The notes under the pieces: generated by a model
Seen by the model: the letters and a program-made list of their open reading frames with translations, nothing else
What the model was told of the DNA's origin: nothing
The model's database searches: none
Position numbers and translations under genes: made by a program
In this document: positions 27,136-35,486 of the stretch, one piece after another
How the letters are laid out: every line of letters starts with the position of its first letter
Numbering within the stretch: the first letter of the stretch is position 1
From: Anaerobacillus alkaliphilus
GTDB taxonomy: Bacteria; Bacillota; Bacilli; Bacillales; Anaerobacillaceae
Direction of reading: 5' to 3'
DNA length: 64,000 bases
Assembly: GCF_004116265.1 (NCBI RefSeq)
Contig: NZ_QOUX01000045.1
Span: 145,348 to 209,347, forward strand

Positions 27136-27930
27136 ATGAAAAAAAACAACAAACTATTATCAATTGCATTATCTTGTGTACTATCGGTAGGATTATTAGC
27201 AGGATGTGGAACTGGAAGCACGAACCAAGGTTCTGGCGGCGCTGAAAAAGTGACTTTAGTGATGGGAACATCTGCAGACTACCCTCCATATGAATTTATT
27301 GATACAGCTGTTAGTGATGAAATTATAGGTTTTGATGTTGATATTGCGAACTATATCGCTGAGAAATTAGGCTTTGAACTGAAAATTCAAGACATGGATT
27401 TCGGTGGATTAATTCCAGCCTTAACTAACAATCGTGTTGATTTTGTATTAGCAGGAATGACTCCAACTCCAGAACGATTAGAAAACGTTGATTTTTCGGA
27501 TATTTATTATGTTGCTGAACAAATGATTGTTACAAAATCAGATAGTGGTATTACTACTCTTGCAGACCTTCAAGGGAAAAAAGTCGGAGTGCAATTAGGG
27601 TCAATTCAAGTAGGCTTAGCTAATGATATCTCTGAAGAAGTTGGTGGAGTAGAAATTGTTGAACGCAACAAGATTACTGATTTAATTCAAGAGTTAAAAG
27701 CAAACAGAATTGATGTAGCCATTATTGAAGATAAGGTAGCTAAAGGTCATTTAAACGCAAACGCAGATTTATCAGCATTTGTTATTGAAGAAGAAGGAGA
27801 AGCTGGTTCAGCGATTGCTTTCCCTAAAGGTAGTGAATTAAGAGACCAATTTAACGAAGTCCTTCGTGAAATGATTGAAAATGGAGAAATGGATAAACTT
27901 GTATTAAAGTGGTTTTATAGTGAAGAGTAA
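27136..27930 (+). CDS. artP: Arginine-type ABC transporter substrate-binding lipoprotein
   Basis: The 264-residue protein has lipobox LLAGC (Cys24) and the SBP-bac-3 fold: SADYPPYEFID, GFDVDIANYIAEKLG, PALTNNRVDFVLAGMTPTPER and KVGVQLGSIQ. It corresponds to B. subtilis YqiX/ArtP by order and synteny; arginine specificity is inferred. AAAAAGGGGTTATACA precedes the ATG. It is followed by permease and ATPase genes. Confidence 0.9.
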   Translation: MKKNNKLLSIALSCVLSVGLLAGCGTGSTNQGSGGAEKVTLVMGTSADYPPYEFIDTAVSDEIIGFDVDIANYIAEKLGFELKIQDMDFGGLIPALTNNRVDFVLAGMTPTPERLENVDFSDIYYVAEQMIVTKSDSGITTLADLQGKKVGVQLGSIQVGLANDISEEVGGVEIVERNKITDLIQELKANRIDVAIIEDKVAKGHLNANADLSAFVIEEEGEAGSAIAFPKGSELRDQFNEVLREMIENGEMDKLVLKWFYSEE

Positions 27931-27960
27931 TAATTAAAAAAAGAGAGGAATGAGATAGGC

Positions 27961-28620
27961 ATGAATTTGGACTTTTCCCAAATCGTGCCTTCTATCCCTT
28001 TTATCTTAAAAGGGATATGGGTCACGTTACAAATTGTAAGTGTTTCACTAATATTTGGATTTATCTTAGGAACCATTTTATCACTATTTAAGATTGGTAA
28101 AATTACCATACTTAGATGGTTTGCGGATGCGTATACTTCCGTTTTTCGAGGGACTCCACTTATTTTGCAATTATTTTTAATCTATTTTGCCACTCCTCAA
28201 ATTACGGGTTTAGATATTACAGCTTACACTGCAGCGGTTTTAACCTTTGGTTTAAATTCAGCAGCCTATGTATCTGAAATTATACGAGCTGGGATCTTAG
28301 CTGTTGATAAAGGACAAAAAGAAGCAGCAGAAGCATTGGGTGTACCGTATCGACCAATGTTATTAAATATAATCCTACCTCAAGCGATAAAAAATATCTT
28401 ACCTGCACTAATGAATGAGTTTATTACACTAACAAAAGAATCAGCGATTATTTCTACTATTGGCGTTTTAGATATTATGAGAAGAGCCCAAATCGTTACT
28501 GCAGAACGATATATAGCTTTTGAACCTTTGATGTTTGCGGCATTAATCTATTATATATTGGTAATGACTTTGACTCTCTTAGGTAGACTTCTTGAGAGGA
28601 GGTTAAGACGTAGTGATTAA
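27961..28620 (+). CDS. artQ: Arginine-type ABC transporter permease
   Basis: The 219-residue HisM/GlnP-type permease has about five membrane segments and the EAA loop [20 protein letters not shown] (about 121-140), the ATPase contact site. The N-terminal segment FTVFRGTPL-like sequence [17 protein letters not shown] is typical. It overlaps the ATPase gene by eight bases. Confidence 0.92.
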   Translation: MNLDFSQIVPSIPFILKGIWVTLQIVSVSLIFGFILGTILSLFKIGKITILRWFADAYTSVFRGTPLILQLFLIYFATPQITGLDITAYTAAVLTFGLNSAAYVSEIIRAGILAVDKGQKEAAEALGVPYRPMLLNIILPQAIKNILPALMNEFITLTKESAIISTIGVLDIMRRAQIVTAERYIAFEPLMFAALIYYILVMTLTLLGRLLERRLRRSD

Positions 28621-29335
28621 AGTAAAAAATCTTCATAAATCGTTTGGTAAGCTTGACGTTCTAAAAGACATTTCAACGGATATTAAGAAGGGTGATGTAG
28701 TAGCTATTATCGGTCCCTCCGGTTCAGGTAAATCAACTTTTCTACGTTGCTTAAATTTATTAGAAACCCCGTCATCAGGTCAGGTTTGGATAAACGATCA
28801 GGAAATTACCAATCCAAGGATAAATATCATGAAAGTTCGTCAAAAAATTGGAATGGTTTTTCAGCATTTTCATCTATTTCCACATATGACAACCTTAGGA
28901 AACATCACATACGCTCCTATGAAGGTAAAAGGCTTAAAGGAAGAAGAGGCAAAGGCTAAAGCTTTAGATCTATTAAGGAAAGTAGGCTTGGAAGAAAAGG
29001 CCAACGAATATCCTGTGCGTTTATCAGGTGGTCAGAAGCAACGTGTCGCTATTGCAAGGGCATTAGCAATGGAGCCTGAAATCATGTTATTCGATGAGCC
29101 TACATCGGCTCTTGACCCTGAAATGGTAAAAGAAGTTTTAGAGGTTATGAAATCATTAGTTAAAAGTGGTATGACAATGGCAATTGTTACCCATGAAATG
29201 GGGTTTGCAAGAGAAGTTGCAGATCGAATCTTCTTTTTAGAAGAGGGAAGACTCTTAGAGGATACCCCGCCAGCTGAATTTTTTGCTACTCCCAAAACAG
29301 ATCGAGCGAAAGCTTTCTTAGATAAAGTACTTTAA
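28613..29335 (+). CDS. artR: Arginine-type ABC transporter ATPase
   Basis: The 240-residue polar amino acid transporter ATPase starts at GTG within the permease gene, after GAGAGGAGGTTAAGAC. Walker [10 protein letters not shown] is at 34-42, signature LSGGQKQR near 137 and Walker [13 protein letters not shown] near 158. It matches B. subtilis YqiZ. Substrate is inferred from the neighbours. Confidence 0.93.
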   Translation: MIKVKNLHKSFGKLDVLKDISTDIKKGDVVAIIGPSGSGKSTFLRCLNLLETPSSGQVWINDQEITNPRINIMKVRQKIGMVFQHFHLFPHMTTLGNITYAPMKVKGLKEEEAKAKALDLLRKVGLEEKANEYPVRLSGGQKQRVAIARALAMEPEIMLFDEPTSALDPEMVKEVLEVMKSLVKSGMTMAIVTHEMGFAREVADRIFFLEEGRLLEDTPPAEFFATPKTDRAKAFLDKVL

Positions 29336-29363
29336 AAAAGGATGACACAAGTCATCCTTTTTA
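29336..29363 (+). terminator. Terminator of the art operon
   Basis: AAAAAGGATGAC and GTCATCCTTTTT stem with a 4-base loop. Confidence 0.88.
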
Positions 29364-29426
29364 TATTAGGAAAAGAGGAAATGATGTAAACTAACGATAT
29401 AGAAGGAAGAATAGAAAGGATACATT

Positions 29427-30380
29427 ATGTTTAAAATTGGCTATCGAACGATAAAAACTGCGATTGGAGCTGCTATTGCGATAGGTATTGCTCAAGGGTT
29501 AGGGTTAACATTTTATGCTTCAGCTGGGATTATTGCCATTTTATGCGTTCAAAAAACAAGACGAAAGTCATTAAAACTTTCTTGGGAAAGACTTTTGGCG
29601 TGTTCGGTTGGCATGTTATATGCAATCGTAGCGTTTGAACTTATTGGCTACAATCCTTTAGCAGTTGGATTATTATTACTTACATTTATACCTACAGTCG
29701 TTATCTTGAAAGCGAAAGAAGGAATAGCTACAAGTTCTGTTATTATTTTACACTTGTATGCACTTGGAGAGGTCTCTCCTTCAATTGTCTTGAATGAATA
29801 TGCTCTAATTATCATTGGGATTGGAGTAGCCTTACTTGTGAACTTTTATATGCCAAGTGTAGAAAAGGAACTTGGAGAAATTCAGTCGGAGATAGAGAAT
29901 AATTTCAAGGAAATATTTTTACAGTTTGCGACGTACCTAAAACAGGGAGATAGTAACTGGGATGGCAAGCAGATTACTGTAACTGCTGATCTACTTTCTA
30001 GAGGGAAGGATGTAGCATTACAAAATATTGAAAACCACTTACTAAGATATGAAGATAAGTATTATCATTATTTTAAAATGAGAGAAAAACAATTTGAAAT
30101 TATAGAAAGAGTTATGCCCTTAATTTCCTCATTGGACCACACGGTTATTCAAGGTGAGAAAATTGCAGAATTCCTAGAAGAACTAAGCAGAGGGGTTAGA
30201 CCAGAAATCAGTCCCATTGACTTCCTAGAAAAACTAAATGAATTACGTTTGGAGTTTCGAAAAATGGAATTACCTAAGGACAGAGACGAATTTGAAACTC
30301 GATCAATTTTGTATGCTTTTGTAAAAGAAGTTGAACAATATCTTATTATTAAACGTCATTTTCGCATAGAAAAAGCATAG
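29427..30380 (+). CDS. yqjA: Aromatic acid exporter family membrane protein (YqjA)
   Basis: The 317-residue protein has four to five membrane segments in residues 1-140 (including IKTAIGAAIAIGIAQGLGL) and a long cytoplasmic helical C-terminal half. This is the FUSC/ArAE-type (DUF939) layout, and length and location after yqiZ match B. subtilis YqjA. The substrate is unknown. Confidence 0.88.
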   Translation: MFKIGYRTIKTAIGAAIAIGIAQGLGLTFYASAGIIAILCVQKTRRKSLKLSWERLLACSVGMLYAIVAFELIGYNPLAVGLLLLTFIPTVVILKAKEGIATSSVIILHLYALGEVSPSIVLNEYALIIIGIGVALLVNFYMPSVEKELGEIQSEIENNFKEIFLQFATYLKQGDSNWDGKQITVTADLLSRGKDVALQNIENHLLRYEDKYYHYFKMREKQFEIIERVMPLISSLDHTVIQGEKIAEFLEELSRGVRPEISPIDFLEKLNELRLEFRKMELPKDRDEFETRSILYAFVKEVEQYLIIKRHFRIEKA

Positions 30381-30429
30381 ATACCTTAGATTTAACACAA
30401 ACTAAAGCAAAAAAACAGGAGGTTACACA

Positions 30430-30939
30430 ATGACTTCCAAACTTTTACTTATGTACTTGTTAATCGTATCGCCGATATGGCCTTTAGGAGAAAATCCTTT
30501 AATTGGTGACCCTTTTATTATTGTTAATAAATCATCCAATGAGATGGCATTCATTGTAGATGGCAAAGTGGATCACGTATATAAAGTAGCGACAGGACGT
30601 ACAGAGATGCTGACTCCTGAAGGTGAGTTTACAATTGTCGTAAAAGCAGAAAATCCTTATTATCGCAGAAAAAATATTGAAGGTGGTTCAAAGGAAAATC
30701 CATTAGGTACAAGATGGATCGGTTTTGACGCAGAGGAGACTGATGGGCGAATTTATGGGATACATGGAAACAATGACCCTCATTCAATCGGACAATACAT
30801 TACTGGAGGCTGTGTTCGTATGTTTAATGAGGAAGTTGAAGAGTTGTTTACCAGAGTACCCTATGGAACCAAAGTTTTTATCACAAGCACAGATAAGGAT
30901 TTTCATACGCTGGCAAGGGAAAAAGGGGCAATTAAATAA
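30430..30939 (+). CDS. L,D-transpeptidase, YkuD family
   Basis: The 169-residue protein is a single YkuD catalytic domain behind an N-terminal hydrophobic signal (residues 3-18). The active-site signature HGNN...SIGQYITGGCVRM gives H112, catalytic C128 and R130. It makes or modifies peptidoglycan cross-links or joins a peptide to murein. Ribosome site CAGGAGGTTACACA. There is no LysM or other targeting domain. Confidence 0.9.
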   Translation: MTSKLLLMYLLIVSPIWPLGENPLIGDPFIIVNKSSNEMAFIVDGKVDHVYKVATGRTEMLTPEGEFTIVVKAENPYYRRKNIEGGSKENPLGTRWIGFDAEETDGRIYGIHGNNDPHSIGQYITGGCVRMFNEEVEELFTRVPYGTKVFITSTDKDFHTLAREKGAIK

Positions 30940-30944
30940 GAGAA

Positions 30945-30977
30945 AAAGAGATACTTTACATAAGTATCTCTTTTTTT
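30945..30977 (+). terminator. Terminator after the L,D-transpeptidase gene
   Basis: AAAGAGATACTT and AAGTATCTCTTT, 12-bp stem with a T tail. Confidence 0.9.
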
Positions 30978-30999
30978 GGCTTAGCACCAATATTTTTAA

Positions 31000-31092
31000 T
31001 TAAAAGAACATGGCAGCTCCAGTGAAGAGCGTCCCAATAAGCATTGTAGCAATCATAATATAAATAATGATTTTACGGTATTTTCGGGGCAT
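31000..31092 (-). CDS. prli42: Prli42-like stressosome-associated micropeptide
   Basis: A 30-residue frame on the minus strand, MPRKYRKIIIYIMIATM followed by LIGTLFTGAAMFF, begins after GGGAGGTTTTAAAT. A basic N-terminus, a single membrane helix and the -MFF end match the Prli42 family, which anchors the stressosome to the membrane in Listeria (established). It lies between an L,D-transpeptidase and the methylmalonyl-CoA epimerase. The match is from memory of the family pattern, so moderate to high confidence. Confidence 0.8.
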   Translation of the reverse strand: MPRKYRKIIIYIMIATMLIGTLFTGAAMFF

Positions 31093-31238
31093 ATTTAAAA
31101 CCTCCCAAACAATTTCTAACTAATATTTTACTTTGATTAGTATAATAATACAAGCCTTTCTTAAAAATTTCTAAAAGAAGGAAATTGCGCTATTGTTAGA
31201 GAAGAAGATTAAAAAATATTTAGTTGGGGGATGGGAAG

Positions 31239-31766
31239 ATGAACGAAAAAGTAGTAGTCAATCGATGGCTTGAACTTACAAATGAGTTACTTACAGAAAA
31301 TCCTACTTATCAAAATCTTACATTAAAAGAAATGATAGACACTGTACATAATGAAAAAGTGGACATACCGAAAAAAGTAGATCATATTGGCATAGCTGTC
31401 AAATCAATTGATGAGACATTGCCTTTTTACCTTAATCATTTAAAGTTGGAGCTTCTAGGAATTGAAGAGGTCTCTACTCAAAAAGTACGGGTCGCATTTT
31501 TAAAAATTGGTGAGTCAAAATTGGAATTACTAGAGCCGATGAGTGAGGAGAGTCCCATTGCCAACTATATTGCCAAAAGAGGTGAAGGGCTTCATCACGT
31601 AGCTCTGGCGGTTGACAACATTGAGCTACGTCTAAATGAACTGAAGGAACAAGGGGTGAGATTAATCCATGAGCAACCTGTAAAAGGTGCAGCAAATGCA
31701 TCTGTAGCTTTTTTACATCCGAAGTCTGCACACGGTGTGCTTTATGAATATTGCGAAAAGAAGTAA
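31239..31766 (+). CDS. mce: Methylmalonyl-CoA epimerase-like VOC protein with N-terminal extension
   Basis: The 175-residue protein has a two-module glyoxalase fold: KVDHIGIAVKSID (metal His49), GLHHVALAVDNIE and HGVLYEYCEKK with the second-module metal ligands. Classic epimerases begin at the DHIGIAV strand and are about 135-140 residues; here some 45 extra residues precede it. The ATG at 31239 has a strong site (GGGGGATGGGAAG). The usual partner, the YqjD-type carboxylase, is absent, and yqjE follows directly. Function as an epimerase is inferred from the C-terminal domain. Confidence 0.8.
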   Translation: MNEKVVVNRWLELTNELLTENPTYQNLTLKEMIDTVHNEKVDIPKKVDHIGIAVKSIDETLPFYLNHLKLELLGIEEVSTQKVRVAFLKIGESKLELLEPMSEESPIANYIAKRGEGLHHVALAVDNIELRLNELKEQGVRLIHEQPVKGAANASVAFLHPKSAHGVLYEYCEKK

Positions 31767-31837
31767 AGGGCTTCAGTTTTACCAATTTTCCATTCAATGA
31801 TAAAATAACTATAAATAGATAATGGAGGTATTTACAT

Positions 31838-32959
31838 ATGGTAAACAAAGATCGTTTGGTTCAAGAGTTTCTAGAACTTGTTCAAATTGACTCTGAGACT
31901 AAATACGAGCGTCAAATCGCAGATGTTTTAAAGGTGAAATTCTCAGAACTTGGTGTTGAGGTTTATGAGGACGATACTACTGAAAAATCAGGACATGGGG
32001 CAGGTAACTTAATTTGTACATTAGAGGCTAATCAAGATGGCATTGAGCCAATTTATTTTACTTCTCATATGGACACAGTGGTACCAGGGAATGGTGTAAA
32101 ACCAGTCCAAGAAGATGGTTATATTAAGACTGATGGAACGACTATTTTAGGTGCAGATGATAAAGCTGGATTAGCAGCAATGCTTGAGGCAGTTAAGGTG
32201 CTTAAAGAAGAGAATATTAAGCACGGATTAATTCAGTTTATTATTACAGTCGGTGAGGAATCAGGTTTAAAAGGAGCAAAGGAATTAGATCCCGCGCTTA
32301 TTCACGCCAAATTTGGTTACGCATTAGATAGTGATGGTAAAGTAGGAAACATTATTATTGCAGCACCAACACAAGCGAAAATTCAAGCAACGATTCTTGG
32401 AAAGACTGCTCATGCCGGTGTTGCCCCGGAAAAGGGAGTTTCAGCTATTACAATTGCAGCAAAAGCAATTGCTAAAATGCCTTTAGGAAGAATTGATTTT
32501 GAAACAACGGCAAATATTGGCCGTTTTGAAGGTGGTACGCAAACTAATATCGTGTGTGACCACGTACATATTCTAGCTGAAGCACGTTCTCTTGTTCCGG
32601 AAAAAATGGAAGCACAGGTTGCTAAGATGAAGGAAGCCTTTGAAACTGTAGCTGAAGAAATGGGAGGAAAGGCCAAGGTTGATATCGATGTTATGTATCC
32701 AGGATTTAAATACGGTGATGGAGACCATGTGGTAGAAGTTGCAAAAAGAGCAATTTCATCAATCAACCGCGAAGCAAAACTTGAAACAAGCGGTGGCGGA
32801 AGTGATGCGAATGTAATTGCAGGCTTTGGAATTCCAACGGTGAACTTGGCGATTGGTTATGAAGAAATTCATACAACCAATGAGAAAATGCCAATTGAAG
32901 AATTAGAAAAAACGGCTGAATTAGTTGTGGCTATTATTAAGGAAGTTGCGGGAAATTAA
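31838..32959 (+). CDS. yqjE: PepT-like M20 family peptidase (YqjE)
   Basis: The 373-residue zinc peptidase has SHMDTVVPG (first ligand His and Asp), GADDKAGLAAMLEA (bridging Asp), GEESGLKGAKELD (catalytic Glu) and LDSDGKVG. A lid domain with KTAHAGVAPEKG follows, and SGGGSDAN near the C-terminus. It fits the tripeptidase-T-like group of M20. The exact substrate is unknown. ATG after TAATGGAGGTATTTACAT. Confidence 0.9.
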   Translation: MVNKDRLVQEFLELVQIDSETKYERQIADVLKVKFSELGVEVYEDDTTEKSGHGAGNLICTLEANQDGIEPIYFTSHMDTVVPGNGVKPVQEDGYIKTDGTTILGADDKAGLAAMLEAVKVLKEENIKHGLIQFIITVGEESGLKGAKELDPALIHAKFGYALDSDGKVGNIIIAAPTQAKIQATILGKTAHAGVAPEKGVSAITIAAKAIAKMPLGRIDFETTANIGRFEGGTQTNIVCDHVHILAEARSLVPEKMEAQVAKMKEAFETVAEEMGGKAKVDIDVMYPGFKYGDGDHVVEVAKRAISSINREAKLETSGGGSDANVIAGFGIPTVNLAIGYEEIHTTNEKMPIEELEKTAELVVAIIKEVAGN

Positions 32960-32970
32960 TTTACTAGGTA

Positions 32971-33000
32971 GGACTGGCTAAGATGTAGCCAGTCTTTTTT
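32971..33000 (+). terminator. Terminator after yqjE
   Basis: GACTGGCTA and TAGCCAGTC stem with a 5-base loop, then T6. Confidence 0.92.
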
Positions 33001-33138
33001 AGGCATTAGTTTTGTTATCCAAATATCGATCTTAAGTACTACCTTGGAACACATAATTTTTACTATTACAAAACTGTTTATATATGGTAAAATATATAAT
33101 AAGTGGAATTGTATAAGAATAGTAGAAAGAGGAACGCG

Positions 33139-33633
33139 ATGAAGTACATGACTAATTTACATGCAATGCTCAACCATTTTCGCGGTGCTAGTAAAGTAAT
33201 TGAGGCAGATTGGCAAAATGTTGCTAATTCTGTAGGCTTAACGCAAGCAGAACTCCACACTCTATGGATGGTTTATTTTGAAGAGCGCGCTTCAATTACT
33301 ACCATTGCTAATCATGGTTTATGGGATCGTTCAACGGTAATGCAGGTCGTAAAGAGATTAAAAGAAAAAGGACTCGTGTCTGTAGAAAAAGACGATCAGG
33401 ACCTTCGTGTTTCCTATGTAATTCTTACTGAAGAGGGGAAAAAAAGACAGACATCCACAGCTACTGCAGAATTTAGCTTTTTTCAATTTCTCCAGGAACT
33501 ACGTTTAGAAGACGAAGAGGGGTATTACAAGCTTTTAAGTTTTATAGAGAAGTTTAATAGAAATTACCACGGAGAAGAGTATTGTGAATGGGTTGAGAAA
33601 ACAGCAAAGATATTTGATGAGAAATTTTCTTAA
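33139..33633 (+). CDS. MarR-family regulator, ScoC/Hpr-like
   Basis: The 164-residue winged-helix protein resembles ScoC (Hpr), with DWQNVANSVGLTQAELHTLW, HTH segment ASITTIANHGLWDRSTVMQV and the DLRVSYVILTEEGKK wing. Hpr controls protease and sporulation genes in B. subtilis, but this locus is not the hpr locus, so it may be a paralogue. The ATG at 33139 follows AAAGAGGAACGCG. Confidence 0.82.
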   Translation: MKYMTNLHAMLNHFRGASKVIEADWQNVANSVGLTQAELHTLWMVYFEERASITTIANHGLWDRSTVMQVVKRLKEKGLVSVEKDDQDLRVSYVILTEEGKKRQTSTATAEFSFFQFLQELRLEDEEGYYKLLSFIEKFNRNYHGEEYCEWVEKTAKIFDEKFS

Positions 33634-33706
33634 TGTTTTAAGCACGTTAGCAGTTGCTGTTTTCTAAGAATGAAGAGGTTCTAGTAAAAAGTACATAATA
33701 ATCTTA

Positions 33707-33731
33707 GCTCCGTAACCTGCGGAGTTTTTTT
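33707..33731 (+). terminator. Terminator after the MarR-type gene
   Basis: CTCCG and CGGAG stem with a 7-base loop and T7 tail. Confidence 0.7.
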
Positions 33732-33741
33732 CATTTGTTAA

Positions 33742-33997
33742 GGCTCTTTTCGTAAACATTGCTCCTCCGGTTACTCGTCGCACAAAAAAACATTGCTCCT
33801 GCGGTGGTTACTCGTCGCACAAAAAAAACTGTTGCTTTTTTACCCTAAAATAATCGGAAAAATACCCTAGGTGAAGGTATCAGCCAATAAATTATGTAAG
33901 AAAAGAGCAATACTTACTAAATTAGTGGTGAATTCTTAGTATTTTGTGTAAAATTTTTGGGATTTTTACGAAAGCAACAAACTTTGCGAAAACAGCC
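33742..33997 (-). mobile_element. MITE-like element, copy B, with exact 8-bp target duplication
   Basis: A 256-bp element in the opposite orientation to copies A and C. It begins GGCTCTTTTCGTAAACATTG and ends TTTGCGAAAACAGCC. TTTGTTAA flanks it at both 33734-33741 and 33998-34005, an exact 8-bp duplication. It is longer than A and C because of an internal near-duplicate: ACATTGCTCCT(c/g)CGG...TTACTCGTCGCAC occurs twice. No ORF. Confidence 0.92.
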
Positions 33998-34098
33998 TTT
34001 GTTAAAGATGATTTAGCAGTAAGGAATTTAGTATAATGACGGTAGCTATGAAATTCTGATTTTGAAGCAAAGGACTCTATAAAAAAGGTGTTTTTAAA

Positions 34099-35379
34099 AT
34101 GAAACAATTTTATCCGAAAGATGGTCGAGTCATTTTTCATGTAGATATGAATAGTTTTTATGCTTCGGTTGAAATAGCCTTTGATCCAACTTTAAAAGGA
34201 AAACCAGTGGCTATTGCTGGTAATGCAAAGGAACGACGTGGGATTATTGTCACGAGTAGTTATGAAGCTAGGGCAAAAGGTGTAAAGACAACCATGCCGA
34301 TTTGGGAAGCTAAAAAACACTGTCCAGAGCTAATTGTGATGGAACCAAATTTTGAACGTTACCGGGAAGCATCGCTTAAAATTTTTCAATTTTTAAAAGA
34401 GTACACTCCGTTAGTAGAACCTGTTTCCATTGATGAAGGGTATATGGATATAACTTCTTGTTACCACTTGGGATCACCTTTATATATCGCTAAGACCATC
34501 CAAGCGAGGCTCTTAAAAGAATTAGGCTTACCCTGCAGTATTGGTATTGCTCCTAATAAGTTTTTAGCGAAAATGGCTAGTGATATGAAAAAACCTTTAG
34601 GAATAACAGTTTTAAGAAAGCGTGAAGTGCAGAAAATTCTTTGGCCCTTAAAAGTAGGAGAAATGCACGGTATAGGTCAGAAAACTGCGGAAAAGTTAAA
34701 CAAGCTAGGGATCATTACCATTGGTGATTTAGCTCAGAGTGACCCTACTAAGCTTAAGCATAGCCTTGGTGTCAATGGAGAAAAAATATTTGCTCGTGCA
34801 AATGGAATTGACAATCGTTTAGTGGACCCTGAATCTGTCTTTGAATTTAAGACCATTGGTAACTCCACAACACTTCCAGTGGATACGAAAAGTATGGAAA
34901 AAGTAAAAGCAATCCTAGCAAATTTATCTGACTCTGTAGCTAGGCGAATGGCTAGAAAAGAGGTGTGTGCGGAAACCCTACAAGTGACCATTCGTTACTC
35001 CGATCGAAAAACAGTGACAAGAAGCCAGACAGTAGTAAATCCAATTGATGACCAAAGTGATATATATAAGATTGCTTTACTACTTTTTACTAAGCACTGG
35101 ACCGGTGAACCGATTCGACTTTTAGGCGTAACAGCACAGCAGTTAATTGATAAGAAAAACGCTTTTAAACAGCTAGATTTATTCAATTACGAACGAGATG
35201 TTAAAAAATATGAGCTTACAAAAACTATGGATAAACTTAGAGACCGCTTTGGAGAGGAAGCACTCCTGAAAGGCTCACAATTAATGGCAAAAAAAGAAGA
35301 CCGCTTAACAGATAAAAAGACTAGAGGAACAAGCTTAGAAAAAGATTTCTTTATTGAAAATAGAAAAGATGATGTCTAG
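34099..35379 (+). CDS. dinB: DNA polymerase IV (DinB, YqjH)
   Basis: The 426-residue Y-family polymerase has the catalytic HVDMNSFYASVE (D16) and SIDEGYMD (D112, E113) acidic residues, helix-hairpin-helix region GIGQKTAEKLNKLGI, and a clamp-binding QLDLF motif near 358. It performs translesion synthesis. Located as in B. subtilis yqjH. No LexA box is visible upstream. Confidence 0.95.
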   Translation: MKQFYPKDGRVIFHVDMNSFYASVEIAFDPTLKGKPVAIAGNAKERRGIIVTSSYEARAKGVKTTMPIWEAKKHCPELIVMEPNFERYREASLKIFQFLKEYTPLVEPVSIDEGYMDITSCYHLGSPLYIAKTIQARLLKELGLPCSIGIAPNKFLAKMASDMKKPLGITVLRKREVQKILWPLKVGEMHGIGQKTAEKLNKLGIITIGDLAQSDPTKLKHSLGVNGEKIFARANGIDNRLVDPESVFEFKTIGNSTTLPVDTKSMEKVKAILANLSDSVARRMARKEVCAETLQVTIRYSDRKTVTRSQTVVNPIDDQSDIYKIALLLFTKHWTGEPIRLLGVTAQQLIDKKNAFKQLDLFNYERDVKKYELTKTMDKLRDRFGEEALLKGSQLMAKKEDRLTDKKTRGTSLEKDFFIENRKDDV

Positions 35380-35388
35380 TACATTATA

Positions 35389-35418
35389 CGGAGGACTTAC
35401 AAGTTCTTCCGTTTTTTT
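35389..35418 (+). terminator. Terminator after dinB
   Basis: CGGAGGACTT and AAGTTCTTCCG stem, then T7. Confidence 0.85.
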
Positions 35419-35422
35419 GTTC

Positions 35423-35450
35423 TAAACAAAGAGTCCACCTAAACCGATAA
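35423..35450 (+). promoter_or_regulatory. Candidate sigma-D promoter before the FliK-like gene
   Basis: TAAA (35423-35426), 16 bases, ACCGATAA (35443-35450) matches the SigD consensus TAAA-N14-16-GCCGATAT with the CCGATA core intact. Confidence 0.55.
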
Positions 35451-35486
35451 AAGTGATAGAAAGCAAGAACGTGGGAGAGTGAGTAT

